Shown piece after piece: positions 1-8,836 of a DNA stretch of 61,981 nucleotides. Source of the DNA: Stenomitos rutilans HA7619-LM2 (GTDB lineage Bacteria; Cyanobacteriota; Cyanobacteriia; Leptolyngbyales; Leptolyngbyaceae). Each line of letters opens with the position of its first letter. Within the stretch, counting starts at the first letter, position 1. Both the position numbers and the translations under genes were made by a program. The notes under the pieces were generated by a model. It worked only from the letters and a program-made list of their open reading frames with translations. It did no database searches and was not told the DNA's origin. The stretch lies in the NCBI GenBank assembly GCA_019358945.1, contig JAHHIE010000039.1:1-61981 (forward strand), given 5' to 3'.

Positions 1-127
1 CGAATCAACTGCATCAAGTTTTTCATTTCCTTGTATGAAACCACCCTGCCCAACCCCAAAATCTGGGGGAACCAAAGCTATTAACGCCCCCAGCATTGGG
101 GATTTGGGGGCAAGTGCGTAAGTCCTA
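1..127. repeat. MITE-like element, right end
   Basis: G/C-tract repeat ending in the inverted terminal sequence gcgtaagtccta. The stretch with gggggaacc, cccccagcattgggg and tttgggggc matches the right half of the element at 28458-28612. The left terminus is not seen in the window, so the copy is truncated or begins upstream. It is inserted at the 3' end of the P-loop kinase gene on the minus strand and supplies that gene's last codons and stop. Confidence 0.7.
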
Positions 128-615
128 ATCCATTGATTTCAATGAGACGATCGCACCCATCACCCAGCGTAGGTGGAGCGCCCATCAAGTGTCGATGCAT
201 CTGGAGGATGATCGCCTCAGGCACCTGTCGATCGCGCTGACGATTTCGTTCCAGGCAGACTGACAACGGCGTGTTGATCCATACAGCAATGATGGTCGTA
301 AAGCCACAAGCACGGGCAAGGGCGATCGCACGACAGCGATCGCGACGAACCGCATTGGTGGCATCGTAAATCGCTTCTGATGCTTGCCCAACCGCAATGT
401 GTTGGGTTGTTTGTTGAAACTGCCCCTACTTCGTGCCAAACCTTGAGCCAGTGTCCCTGGAGCGCTTCATCGCCAAACAGGCGAAATCGAATTGCATCCG
501 TCGCAATCAACCGTCGTTGAGGGCAATGCCGCAGTAGAGCGGTAGCAAACGATGATTTGCCGCTGCCAGGAAGCCCAACGAGCAGGATGAACCGAACCGC
601 CAATGGTTCGCTCAT
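81..615 (-). pseudogene. P-loop (AAA/zeta-toxin-like) kinase, frameshifted
   Basis: Small ATP-binding protein of the AAA_33 / predicted kinase type. The start chosen is the Met of MSEPLAVRF, followed at once by a Walker A motif GLPGSGKSS and then a LIATDAIR segment typical of these kinases. The frame breaks at a run of four C on the plus strand (423-426). Removing one base joins HEVG to QFQQT and restores a second half with DATNAVRRDR, IAVWINTPLSVCLERN and a C-terminal helix region, the usual 170-180 residues. The last 14 or so residues (GLTHLPPNPQCWGR) are encoded by the MITE at 1-127, so the native stop has been lost. Either a true pseudogene or a homopolymer sequencing error. The family call is firm, the substrate unknown. 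Confidence 0.7.
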
Positions 616-750
616 AGGGCATGATAAGGAATCAGGACTGTAAGACAAAAGCGCTGACCGTATGACAGATTACGCTTCAATCTAGACGCTTCTTTTGCAT
701 GCAGCAAGCTCACTCAGCATGTCAGTGCCGCTGGTTTAAATGACGCTGGC

Positions 751-2043
751 TTAGATAACCGTGCCGTCTGCAATGACCGCATTTTTTAGAACAACCACAA
801 TACCGCTGCGAATATAGAAGCCCTGGTTTTCACGCTCTGCTTCTTCCACGCGATCTTTATTGATAATTTGCACATTGCAGCCAATGCGCGCGTTTTTATC
901 AATAATGGCGCGACGAACCACGGTATCGGCTCCAATGCCGAGTGAAATCTGGTTTGTCTGACAATCGGTTTGGCGTTCGGCAAACGGTTGATAATAGTCG
1001 GCTCCCATAATGAGGGCATCTTCGATCGTGCAGCCTGATTCCACCCGCGATCGTACCCCTAATACGGAATGGGTAATCGAGCAGTTTTTGAGAATGCAAC
1101 CTTCACTGATGATTGATTCCCGCACGTTGCATTCCAGTAGCTTGCTGGGTGGCAAATAGCGCTGACGCGTGTAAATGGGCGCATCTTCGTCATAGAAGCT
1201 GAAAGGCGGATAGGGTTGCTGGGTTAAGGCTAAGTTGGCATCGTAAAAAGCCTCGATCGTCCCAATGTCTTCCCAGTAATCGTTAAACAGGTACGCCTGA
1301 AGGTTGTAGTCTTTCGCAGAACCTGGAATAATCTCTTTGCCAAAATCGGTTTGATCAGGAAAGTCTCGCAAAAGCTTGACTAGAGCTTCGCGCTTAAAAA
1401 CATAAATCCCCATTGAGGCGATGTAAGGACTCTTTTTCGCTTCTTCTGAGGACAGTCCCAAAATTGTGGTGTCCACAGCCATAGCTGATAGAGCATCCCC
1501 TTTAGGCTTCTCGCTGAAATCGACAATGCGGCCTTCCTGATCGATCTTCATCAGGCCAAAATCAGAGGCACGACGATGATCCATCGGTACGACTGAGATG
1601 GTGACATCCGCTCCTGTCTCGCGGTGGCGACGCACAAAATCGCCATAATCCATCCGATAAAGATGATCACCCGACAAAATCAAATATTCGTCAGCGTTCC
1701 ACTCTTGAAAGAGCCAGAGATACTGTCGTACAGCATCAGCCGTTCCCTGAAACCAGTTGGGATTCTCAGGCGTTTGTTGGGCTGCTAACACCTCGACAAA
1801 ACCCTCGGTGAAGCCCGTCGTAAAATTGTAAGCCCGCGAAATATGGCGGTTTAGCGAAGCGGAGTTGTACTGAGTCAGTACATAAATTTTGAAGATGTCC
1901 GAATTGATACAGTTACTAACCGGGATATCGATGAGGCGATATTTACCCGCGATCGGCACAGCAGGCTTGGCACGCAGCTTTGTCAGCGGATAGAGGCGAG
2001 TACCAGCACCGCCGCCTAAGATAATGGCTAAAACTTTTTTCAC
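751..2043 (-). CDS. glgC: Glucose-1-phosphate adenylyltransferase (ADP-glucose pyrophosphorylase)
   Basis: Makes ADP-glucose from glucose-1-phosphate and ATP, the committed step of glycogen synthesis in the cytoplasm. The 430 residues are full length for cyanobacterial GlgC. The N-terminus carries the nucleotidyltransferase signature [13 protein letters not shown], then [16 protein letters not shown], followed by [11 protein letters not shown] near residue 130. The C-terminal third is a left-handed beta-helix-like region ([18 protein letters not shown]) used in allosteric control. The start ATG is well placed, with [12 protein letters not shown]. It is a monocistronic minus-strand gene, convergent with nothing and divergent from the Hpt gene across a repeat-rich spacer. 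Confidence 0.97.
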   Translation of the reverse strand: MKKVLAIILGGGAGTRLYPLTKLRAKPAVPIAGKYRLIDIPVSNCINSDIFKIYVLTQYNSASLNRHISRAYNFTTGFTEGFVEVLAAQQTPENPNWFQGTADAVRQYLWLFQEWNADEYLILSGDHLYRMDYGDFVRRHRETGADVTISVVPMDHRRASDFGLMKIDQEGRIVDFSEKPKGDALSAMAVDTTILGLSSEEAKKSPYIASMGIYVFKREALVKLLRDFPDQTDFGKEIIPGSAKDYNLQAYLFNDYWEDIGTIEAFYDANLALTQQPYPPFSFYDEDAPIYTRQRYLPPSKLLECNVRESIISEGCILKNCSITHSVLGVRSRVESGCTIEDALIMGADYYQPFAERQTDCQTNQISLGIGADTVVRRAIIDKNARIGCNVQIINKDRVEEAERENQGFYIRSGIVVVLKNAVIADGTVI

Positions 2044-2393
2044 AATAAACCTCTTGCTCCCACTCTGCTCCCACGTCTAGTGTGAGCCTGTATGGTTAAG
2101 TTTGCAAGGGCTGAAAGAAAGAGCCTTAGAAAAAGAGGATATCTGTTGAAGGGATGAGGATTCGCGGCGATCGCGCCCATGTGTTCTGGCTTACATCTAA
2201 GAGGAGGCAGAAGGCAGGAGGGAGGTTGTTAGTTGGTTGTTAGCAAGAGGCAGGACAGGGGAAGCAGAGGGAGCAGGGGAAGCAAATGAGTCAAAACTCA
2301 AAACTCTTAACTCAAAACTCTTAACTCAAAACTTTCCCCCACTTCCCACTTCCAGACTAGATTCTCTCAAACGATGCGTGAGTCTCATGCCGA
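2044..2393. repeat. Repeat-filled spacer between glgC and the Hpt gene
   Basis: About 350 bases without a convincing gene. Positions about 2200-2340 consist of the interspersed families seen throughout this window: gaggcagaaggcagg, ggcaggggaagcagagg and four tandem copies of aactcaaaactct. The short reading frame across it is repeat-derived. Promoters for the two divergent genes must lie here, but I cannot point to a clear one. Confidence 0.6.
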
Positions 2394-3461
2394 ATGGGAA
2401 CACTGAGGCAAAGCCCGCAACACATCAGATCACTTTACTTAGACAACGTTAGCACTCTGAGGGATAGGCTCGTGCAGGCGACGAAACAGCAGCAAATCTT
2501 GGGTTACTTCATTGAGGAAGCGAAGGAGCACCTCGATACGATCGAGCAAGGCTTGTTAGATTTACAAGCCACGATGGCAGATACTGAACGGCTGAATGAG
2601 ATGTTTCGTGCGGCTCACTCAGTCAAAGGCGGAGCTGCAATGTTGGGCTTTAGCAGCATTCATAAGGTCGGGCATTATCTAGAAGATTGTTTCAAACTGC
2701 TGACCGATCACCCCGTCAAGATCGATCAGCATCTAGAAAACTTGTTTTTGCAAGGGTTTGACCTGCTCAAAGAGCTGGTGGAAGAACTGCAATCTCCCTA
2801 CGGCCTGCGCGAAGAAGATGCAGCTCAAACCGTTCAGGCAGCCGAGCCAACGTTTGCAGAACTCCAAAACTATCTCAACCGCCTACTACAAGGTAATCAG
2901 GTGGAGAGCCAGCCTACGATCGCCCTGGTACAGCCGCTTCCCGCCAACCCAGAATTGCCAAATCGGCTCAACGGTGCCCTCAAGATGATGCTGCAACTCT
3001 TCAAGCAAGGAGATACGCCAGCCAGCCGTCAGCAACTCGCTACCTTATGCAGCCGGATGGTGCCGTTGCATGGTGCCTCAGAGTGGCGCACGTTGCTACA
3101 AGCGGTACATACAACCATTGCCAATCCTCGCAACACCTATGCAGCAATAGCTCCACTCATCATCAAAGAGCTGAAGCTAGCGGGCGACCTGTTAATTGCT
3201 GGCAGACCCAGCGAGATTGTGCCCAGCCCATCGCTTCGACAGTTGATGCCTGCTGCCAAACCCGTTGTAGTGCCTCCGCCGATCGCGCCTTCCTCCGCTC
3301 CAGAGGTAACGCATCACGCAGGACGAGAGGCGATCGCACCAAAAGCCAATCAAATTATCATTCCTGCCGAACCAAGAGCGGCAGCACGAGCGCTGTTAGA
3401 AGCGTTCAATAAAGCTCAACTGATTGAATTAGCAGAATTTTTGATGAAAGCGATTCAGTAA
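2394..3461 (+). CDS. Hpt (histidine phosphotransfer) domain protein
   Basis: Phosphorelay protein. Residues about 35-140 form an Hpt domain: YFIEEAKEHLDTIEQGLLDLQ followed by FRAAHSVKGGAAMLGF, where His75 is the phospho-accepting residue. The layout resembles the P1 domain of cyanobacterial CheA/PixL-type proteins. The remaining ~215 residues have no recognised kinase or receiver domain. They are Pro/Ala-rich (VVVPPPIAPSSAPE) and end in a helical tail (ALLEAFNKAQLIELAEF). The upstream region is repeat-rich, so the true start may be the GTG at 2473, just before the QQQILGYF segment. No cognate sensor kinase is adjacent. Confidence 0.8.
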   Translation: MGTLRQSPQHIRSLYLDNVSTLRDRLVQATKQQQILGYFIEEAKEHLDTIEQGLLDLQATMADTERLNEMFRAAHSVKGGAAMLGFSSIHKVGHYLEDCFKLLTDHPVKIDQHLENLFLQGFDLLKELVEELQSPYGLREEDAAQTVQAAEPTFAELQNYLNRLLQGNQVESQPTIALVQPLPANPELPNRLNGALKMMLQLFKQGDTPASRQQLATLCSRMVPLHGASEWRTLLQAVHTTIANPRNTYAAIAPLIIKELKLAGDLLIAGRPSEIVPSPSLRQLMPAAKPVVVPPPIAPSSAPEVTHHAGREAIAPKANQIIIPAEPRAAARALLEAFNKAQLIELAEFLMKAIQ

Positions 3462-3648
3462 GAGTCGCCAGCTATCAGCCATCAGCGGTCAACAGTTGGT
3501 AAGGCGCTGACTTACGACTGCCTCCATTGCATGCATCACAGCTGATACCTTGTACGCTCCTGTTCACAGAGCTTTGGCTTACCCAATCAGTAACGGTTTC
3601 AAAAGCTGATAGCTGACCGCTGGCTGCTGGCTGCTAAAATCGCAGCAG
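3462..3648. repeat. Inverted copies of the 'tcagcggtcagc' repeat
   Basis: Spacer between two convergent genes, holding agctatcagccatcagcggtca near 3470 and its inverted relatives agctgatagctgaccgctgg and tggctgctggctgc near 3604-3636. The inverted arrangement could form a long imperfect hairpin and act as a bidirectional terminator, though no T-run is present. Confidence 0.5.
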
Positions 3649-5448
3649 TTAACGAGAAGACACCAACGCGCAGCTTGCATTTAGAGTCGTAGCAGGAGGT
3701 ACTAGCGCTACCACATGGGGCACAGGTCGTGGCGTATAGCCCACCAGCGAATTTCCCTTATAGGCAAGTGACGTGCTGGCACCAGAGTCAAGCATGACTG
3801 CATTTCTAAAGCCTGCTTTGGCAAGGGCAGCACCCAAATCGACAGAGCCGATCGGCTCTTTAGAAACCCCAATTTGAGGTTGACCAGCCCGGTTAATGCC
3901 CCAAAACGCGCGATGGCGTAGTTCGTTGACGCTATACAGGCGACCGAAACGCTCAATAGGCTGAGGCTGTTCATTCTCGACCAGCCAACCAGCCGCTACA
4001 AACGCATCCGTAACATCGGGCATTTCTGCCTGAATGCCTTCCAGGGTGTTGTGTTTGATGTAGTCAAACGGCACAAACTTAACGGCGTTAGGGCCAATCA
4101 ATACCAGTGGACGGTTGATGAGGAAGGGGATCTCGCCTCGCTTACCGGGAATAAAAGTACCCTCAGACTGGCTCAGGACTGGCCCTAACATCTCATTAGA
4201 ATCCAAAAACTCTAGTGAGAAAAACCCTCCGTCTACAGCCGCGATCGCCTCCGTTCCTTCTAAAATTTTGGGTACCTGGTCACGGGTTTTGGCGTGAATG
4301 GTGATTGGTTTACCACCGGAAATGAAAATGAACGGTGTTTGGTCAATCGTCGCTTCCGTTTGGACAACCGGAGACGTAAAGTCAAAGGACTGACTAAAGG
4401 ACGGCAGCTTAGGGCCACCCCAGGCAAGATCGACCATCTCAGCTAGACGCGATTGCCCAATGCGCCCGATCGTAAACAAATTGTCTGATTGCCCTGCTAG
4501 CCGCTCATCGTTGTCATCCATCGTAAGCGCGGCGGCATACCCTGCTTGCTTCACGGCCTCGACAGCTTGAGCATCAAACTTTCCTTCTGGGTAAGTAAAG
4601 TAGCGCACAGGCACGCCCAGTTCTGTCTCTAGAGTGCGCTTTGACTCCTGGGTTTCGACCTCAAGTTCCGTCTGGGTCAACCCAGCCATCACTTTGTGGT
4701 TCACACTGTGAGACGAGATCGTAATCAACGGGTCTTTTGCCATTTCCCGCAGTTGTTCCCAGGTCAGGCTCGATCGTCCGATATGTTTGCCCACCTTGGC
4801 TGTGTAAATGGCAAAAAGCGCAGGATAGTTATATTTTTTCAGCAACGGGTAAACATAGGTGAAATGCCCACTATAGCCGTCGTCAAACGTTAACAGAATC
4901 GGCTTTTCAGGTAGGGGAAGCCCCGTCCGCAAATGGGTCACTAATTGATCCATGCTGATGGGTGTCAAGCCTTTCTGCTTAATCAGTTGAAGGCGCTGCT
5001 CAAACTCTTCTGGGGTGACATCAAAAAAGACTTGCTTTTCCGGCAGAATATCGTGGTACATGATCACAGGCACCCTGGCTAATCGGGCACGCTGATTAAT
5101 CTCAGGGAACGGAGCCGCATTTAAATACGCCAGCATTTGGGGTGCCACGCTTTCAAGCAGCGTTCCCATACCGATCGCAGGTTGCTCGATCAGCGTTGCC
5201 GTTTGGGTGACATTACTCACTAACTGAGTTAAGCCACCTGCTTGGGCAGACCGCAGCGGTTGGCAGCTAGTAGTTGGTACGGCTCCAGGCTGTACCTCTG
5301 TTGGAGCATCAGTCCCAGACTCATACGCCCATGCTGGATTGAAGCACCCGATGGAAAGCGGCAGCAGTGCTGCTAAACCGCTGATTGCCAGAGTTCTGCC
5401 GCGATCGCAGCGTTGAGCGCTTGCGACTGCTCTGACCAAAGCCCGCAT
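3649..5448 (-). CDS. Exported polysaccharide deacetylase fused to phosphodiester glycosidase (NAGPA) domain
   Basis: Two-domain exported protein of about 599 residues from the Met of MRALVRA, chosen because a signal-like hydrophobic stretch (TLAISGLAALLPLSIGCF) ending PAWA-Y follows. The first domain (about 120-335) is a NodB-type carbohydrate esterase 4 fold with VIMYHDIL, LLTFDDGYSGH, a metal-site SHSVNH and YPEGKFD. It should remove N-acetyl groups from an extracellular polysaccharide or peptidoglycan. The second domain (about 370-595) matches the phosphodiester glycosidase/NAGPA (DUF2233) family: AAVDGGFF, a GINRAGQ segment, VDLGAALAKAGFRNAVMLDSGAST. A longer N-terminus starting at 5583 is possible but unlikely. 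Stands alone. Confidence 0.85.
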   Translation of the reverse strand: MRALVRAVASAQRCDRGRTLAISGLAALLPLSIGCFNPAWAYESGTDAPTEVQPGAVPTTSCQPLRSAQAGGLTQLVSNVTQTATLIEQPAIGMGTLLESVAPQMLAYLNAAPFPEINQRARLARVPVIMYHDILPEKQVFFDVTPEEFEQRLQLIKQKGLTPISMDQLVTHLRTGLPLPEKPILLTFDDGYSGHFTYVYPLLKKYNYPALFAIYTAKVGKHIGRSSLTWEQLREMAKDPLITISSHSVNHKVMAGLTQTELEVETQESKRTLETELGVPVRYFTYPEGKFDAQAVEAVKQAGYAAALTMDDNDERLAGQSDNLFTIGRIGQSRLAEMVDLAWGGPKLPSFSQSFDFTSPVVQTEATIDQTPFIFISGGKPITIHAKTRDQVPKILEGTEAIAAVDGGFFSLEFLDSNEMLGPVLSQSEGTFIPGKRGEIPFLINRPLVLIGPNAVKFVPFDYIKHNTLEGIQAEMPDVTDAFVAAGWLVENEQPQPIERFGRLYSVNELRHRAFWGINRAGQPQIGVSKEPIGSVDLGAALAKAGFRNAVMLDSGASTSLAYKGNSLVGYTPRPVPHVVALVPPATTLNASCALVSSR

Positions 5449-6284
5449 CACCAATTTCTGCTTGTTTTGCACGACCCCACCTAACCCACATCTTGAAACG
5501 AATAGACAGCCAGCAGTATTCTTCGTCACGATCGTTTGTTTAGACCTTCGCTCAGCGGTCCACCGGGCTGGCAGACGTAACACTGCGTTAACAAACCGAA
5601 ATGCCCTTGCTAGATCTACCCTATTTCGGAGCGTTTGTCAGGTTTTTCAGCATACTTCTTACAGACACGCAACAGCCCTGCGTTTGAGTGTAGTTGGGTA
5701 TGGCAAAGGACAAATGGCAGGGCATACCTTCAGCACAAAATAAAAGCCTCCCTCGCGGAAGGCGTAAGTTATGGTGATTTGACTCTAGGACATCCCTATA
5801 CTGGGCGATCGCGAAGTCTCAAAACTGTATAAATGATCGCCTGGTGTTGTTGTTTTAAGCGAACTGTAGAGTCATTGAGGTCAATTGTGCGGCTTCTCTA
5901 ACATTTAAGGGCGTAAAGGTAGCCAGATCTAAAGGCTAGGTGTCATCAATGACTCATACACATGTCTTGCAGCAAGGATTCCAGCCCCTAGGCTCGTTTG
6001 TTAGAACGGGCGCGATGATGCCGATATCTCAAGGCTCCTGAGCTTCATTAATGACGCGCTTTAGACCACGCTTGTTTATAAAAATTTTCAATCAATTGAC
6101 TGTAGTGGGTTAGATCTTTTGGGCTCAGGGAACATTAAACCAGAAGCAGCAATAACCGTTTGGGTTGAAGCCGATCTTCTCCTGGTGGAGGGTGGAGTTA
6201 AGACCCCAGGAGACCGTGTGCAGTATGGCTTATTACTTCTGGCTGCTCACATTCATCCCACTTAGATTTCGCCGAGAAAAGACT
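5449..6284. other. Long intergenic region with a structured repeat
   Basis: About 830 bases between divergent genes. Positions 5931-6066 hold copy B of the structured element family (listed separately). Around 5750-5770 there is a short inverted piece, cctccctcgcggaagg. No protein gene or tRNA could be supported. Promoters for the deacetylase and the V4R gene must lie within it. Confidence 0.5.
5931..6066 (-). ncRNA. Structured element, copy B (possible HEARO/omega-RNA-like)
   Basis: Reading the minus strand: GCGCGTCATTAAT, then CCTTGAGATATCGGCATCATCGCGCCCGT, then ACAAACGAGCCTAGGGGCTGG, CCTTGCTGCAAG, TGTATGAGTCA and a closing CACCTAG. The first stem pairs GCGCG with CGCGC. The second pairs CTAGG with CCTAG, more weakly than in the other copies. 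About 100 of 130 positions agree with copy A by eye. No protein gene is attached. It may be a stand-alone guide-RNA scaffold, another small RNA or a non-coding mobile repeat. Confidence 0.45.
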
Positions 6285-6968
6285 ATGGTGATTGCAACGC
6301 CCCAAGAAAACCCGATCAAAATGAGAAACCCAAAGAAACACAATCATTATGGGTTTCGAGACTTCTTCCAATTTGACCCAAATAGCGGTTCGATCATCGA
6401 TTGGAACGGTAGTCGAAATGTGCTGACCACCGAAGATTTTATCATTGGTTTGGTTGAGGGGTTAGAAGAAGAAGTGGGTGATGCTTCAGCCGCCACAATG
6501 TACACGATCGGCTGTGAATGGGGGCAAAAAGATGCCTTCTTCTTTGAAAAGTGGTTTGAAAAAGAATTCGATCGCAACCTCCGTCAAACGAATCTGCTGT
6601 TCTTGCTCGAAACCTGGTGGTGGCCCTTTACCTCTCAAGGCTGGGGGCGCTGGGAGGTCGATATGGGCGATCGCAAGCAAGGCTTTATGTTTATCAATGT
6701 GTTTGACTCCGCTGTGGCTCGCAGCTTGGGCGATGTGGGTAAACCTGTCTGCTTCCTGTATGCCGGACTCTTTGCCGGATTCTTTACCGAAATGGTGAAA
6801 AAGCAACTGAGTTGCATCGAAATCCAGTGCTACTCAATGGGCGAAACCTACTGCAAATTTCTGCTCGGTGGTCAAGACCGGATTGATGCAGCCTCGTTCT
6901 GGCTCAATGAAGGGGCAACGGCTAGAGATATTGAGAAGCGCTTACGCACAGGAGATTTACTGCGATGA
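6285..6968 (+). CDS. V4R-domain protein, slr0144-like (PSII assembly cluster)
   Basis: First gene of a tight cluster. The protein has a V4R (4-vinyl reductase/bacteriochlorophyll-synthesis type) domain over its C-terminal two thirds: EDFIIGLVEGLEEEVG, WGRWEVDMG, CFLYAGLFAGFFTEM and a closing IEIQCYSMGETYCKFLLGG with conserved Cys. The start is set at the ATG of MVIATPQENP. The longer frame from 6165 has unlikely N-terminal residues, and MRNPKKH at 6321 is an alternative. Gene order (V4R, small, small, V4R, kinase) matches Synechocystis slr0144-0147 and slr0152, reported to promote photosystem II assembly. The role here is inferred from that order. Its stop overlaps the next start by 4 bases (ATGA). 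Confidence 0.8.
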   Translation: MVIATPQENPIKMRNPKKHNHYGFRDFFQFDPNSGSIIDWNGSRNVLTTEDFIIGLVEGLEEEVGDASAATMYTIGCEWGQKDAFFFEKWFEKEFDRNLRQTNLLFLLETWWWPFTSQGWGRWEVDMGDRKQGFMFINVFDSAVARSLGDVGKPVCFLYAGLFAGFFTEMVKKQLSCIEIQCYSMGETYCKFLLGGQDRIDAASFWLNEGATARDIEKRLRTGDLLR

Positions 6969-7276
6969 GCGCTCTTACTCTCCCTCACACCAATGGGGCT
7001 AAGGCGGCTTCTGTGATTGAACCGTGGCAGCGGGAGTCCGTGAAAACATTCTTCACAGGCATCAATTGGGAAGATCATGCACCCGCGATTCAAGAGATTA
7101 AACAGAGTCTCGCTGAAGGGGGCAACGCGCCTCTCAGTCTGAAAACGAGCGTGTGTCAGTTCTTTGCGGCAGTCAACTGGGAAGGGACTGCGATCGCGGC
7201 TCCTATTCCGATTCAGACTGCTCCAACGTCTACGACCAATAACCTGACTTTAGATGACTTTTCTGGGCTTTTCTAA
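6965..7276 (+). CDS. Small conserved cyanobacterial protein, slr0145-like
   Basis: 103 residues, translationally coupled to the V4R gene through an ATGA overlap. It has two copies of a short motif: SVKTFFTGINWEDH near residue 27 and SVCQFFAAVNWEGT near residue 62, each FF-x(3)-NWE. This suggests a small internal duplication. The tail is TSTTNNLTLDDFSGLF. No catalytic motif is seen. Position and size match slr0145 of the PSII assembly operon, so it is probably an accessory factor working with the V4R proteins. Function otherwise unknown. Confidence 0.7.
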   Translation: MSALTLPHTNGAKAASVIEPWQRESVKTFFTGINWEDHAPAIQEIKQSLAEGGNAPLSLKTSVCQFFAAVNWEGTAIAAPIPIQTAPTSTTNNLTLDDFSGLF

Positions 7277-7355
7277 AGGCTAACTGCTTAAGGATAAAGG
7301 CTGAATTGATTTCATCTTCATCCTTTATCTTTCATCCTTCATTCCTACAAAGCGT

Positions 7356-7841
7356 ATGCACCCACAAATTGAAACGATTTTTGATGAAGCTGAGCTGCGG
7401 TATCTTAAATCGGAAGAACTAAGCGTTGTTAACCAGTACGTCAATTCGTTGCCTGAGCGATTGGAGACATACCGAGCGTTACGCGATCATGAGTTGGAGA
7501 TCATGCAACAGGTCGCTGATCAGTTAGAGGCTGCTCTGCCTCAGGAAACTGTTGAAAACCTGGAGCGCAGTCTTAAAAATGCACTCCTTCTACTGCGTTA
7601 TTCTGCAATGGGTATGTTGCTGAATGATGAAGCCTTTGTGCAAGAACGGCTGGTAGATTGGCTGACAAAAACGATTAGCCTGCACAATACACGGGCAATT
7701 GACATGGCGCTTTTTCGCCTGTTGAATCAGAAATTGATGCAAACACTTGCACCGAAGCAGATTAATTTGGTTGGTCCATATATTGCCAAAGTGCAAACGG
7801 CTATTTTGCAAACCCCTGCTCTCGCTACGGCTGCTTCATAG
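7356..7841 (+). CDS. Conserved cyanobacterial protein, slr0146-like
   Basis: 161-residue soluble, largely alpha-helical protein (LKSEELSVVNQYVNSLPERLETYRALRDHELEIMQQVADQLE). It has no membrane segment and no recognisable active site. It lies 79 bases after the slr0145-like gene. That gap holds an imperfect hairpin made from aaggataaagg and cctttatctttcatcctt, which could attenuate or process the message. Assigned to the slr0146 position of the PSII assembly cluster by order and length only. Confidence 0.65.
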   Translation: MHPQIETIFDEAELRYLKSEELSVVNQYVNSLPERLETYRALRDHELEIMQQVADQLEAALPQETVENLERSLKNALLLLRYSAMGMLLNDEAFVQERLVDWLTKTISLHNTRAIDMALFRLLNQKLMQTLAPKQINLVGPYIAKVQTAILQTPALATAAS

Positions 7842-7972
7842 AATGCAGTCAGTTATTCGTCCGCTTACCTCGCTAGCGAATTAGCACTAACAGCTTGGTC
7901 TCTTCAACCTTTCAGAGTTTGCCTGGATCTATATCAGCCTTCTCTATATCAATCAATTTCTGGTATTGCTCT

Positions 7973-8629
7973 ATGATTTCTGTTGCTGATCTACTCACAA
8001 ATAATCGCGTTCCTGGCAACTATTTTGCGATCGATGCCTATGTAAAGGGCGATTTGGAAATGGGCTTATTAGAGAATCGTCGCGGCGATCGACTTCTGGC
8101 ACTTCCCGAAACCTTAATTCAAGCGATCTATTCAGGACTACAAAAAGAAACAGGGCAAGCTTCGCGCTTGGTGCTGTTTAACTGTGGCCGCTGGTGGGGC
8201 AAAAACTTTTATACCCGCTTCCGGGAAGAACTGACGGATTATTACGGTACTGCGCTTGCAGATATGTCGATGCTGGAGTTCATCAATAGTTTGCAGTCTT
8301 GCTGGGCTGCGTATGGGTGGGGCAAGATCGAGTTGGATCATGCACACCAACAGCGGGGCTTTTTACTCATCAAAACCTACGGTTCTCCCTTTGCTAGTCA
8401 GGCTCCTAAAGGTGATGTACCCGTTTGCTTTTTAGAAGCGGGTGTTCTAAGCGCATTCTTCAGCCAATTAACGGGACGCGAACTACACTGCATTCAAACC
8501 ACCTGTGAATCGTTAAATGCGGATTGCAATCGCTTTCTCTTAGGGTTAAATAGTCGCTTACAGCCTGCTGAGATCATGGTAGAGGATCATTTAGACCATG
8601 ATTCAATCATGCAAAAAATTTGTGCATAA
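7973..8629 (+). CDS. V4R-domain protein, slr0147-like (PSII assembly cluster)
   Basis: Second V4R protein of the cluster, about 218 residues from the ATG of MISVADLLTNNRVPGNYFA. The frame is open from 7895 but the extra N-terminus looks non-coding. The domain runs to the end: AIYSGLQKETGQASRLVLFNCGRWWG, WGKIELDHAHQQRGFLL, CFLEAGVLSAFFSQL and LHCIQTTCESLNADCNRFLLGL. It is clearly paralogous to the first V4R gene, sharing the CFLxAGxxxxFF and xCxxxxCxxFLLG patterns. V4R domains bind small hydrophobic ligands in other proteins. A tetrapyrrole or vinyl-pigment ligand is inference. Confidence 0.8.
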   Translation: MISVADLLTNNRVPGNYFAIDAYVKGDLEMGLLENRRGDRLLALPETLIQAIYSGLQKETGQASRLVLFNCGRWWGKNFYTRFREELTDYYGTALADMSMLEFINSLQSCWAAYGWGKIELDHAHQQRGFLLIKTYGSPFASQAPKGDVPVCFLEAGVLSAFFSQLTGRELHCIQTTCESLNADCNRFLLGLNSRLQPAEIMVEDHLDHDSIMQKICA

Positions 8630-8836
8630 ATGTAAGCCTGTCTGTGTCTTATCAGCACTTTGCAGAAAAATCGTTCACCGTTTCCTTTAATCAAGAGGAA
8701 ATTTAGTATGGTACCAACTCGCAGCTAAAATCGACTAACTCTACTGTTCTGTGGCCTTTCTTAACGCGATCGAACAGTAATGTCTAACTAGTCACAACCA
8801 CATGAATTACTAGAAACTGATTACTCGTTCCACAAT

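Noticed and set aside
2237-2452. 71-codon frame overlapping the Hpt gene start
   Set aside because: Encoded almost entirely by aactcaaaactc and ggcaggggaagcag repeats, with no conserved look.
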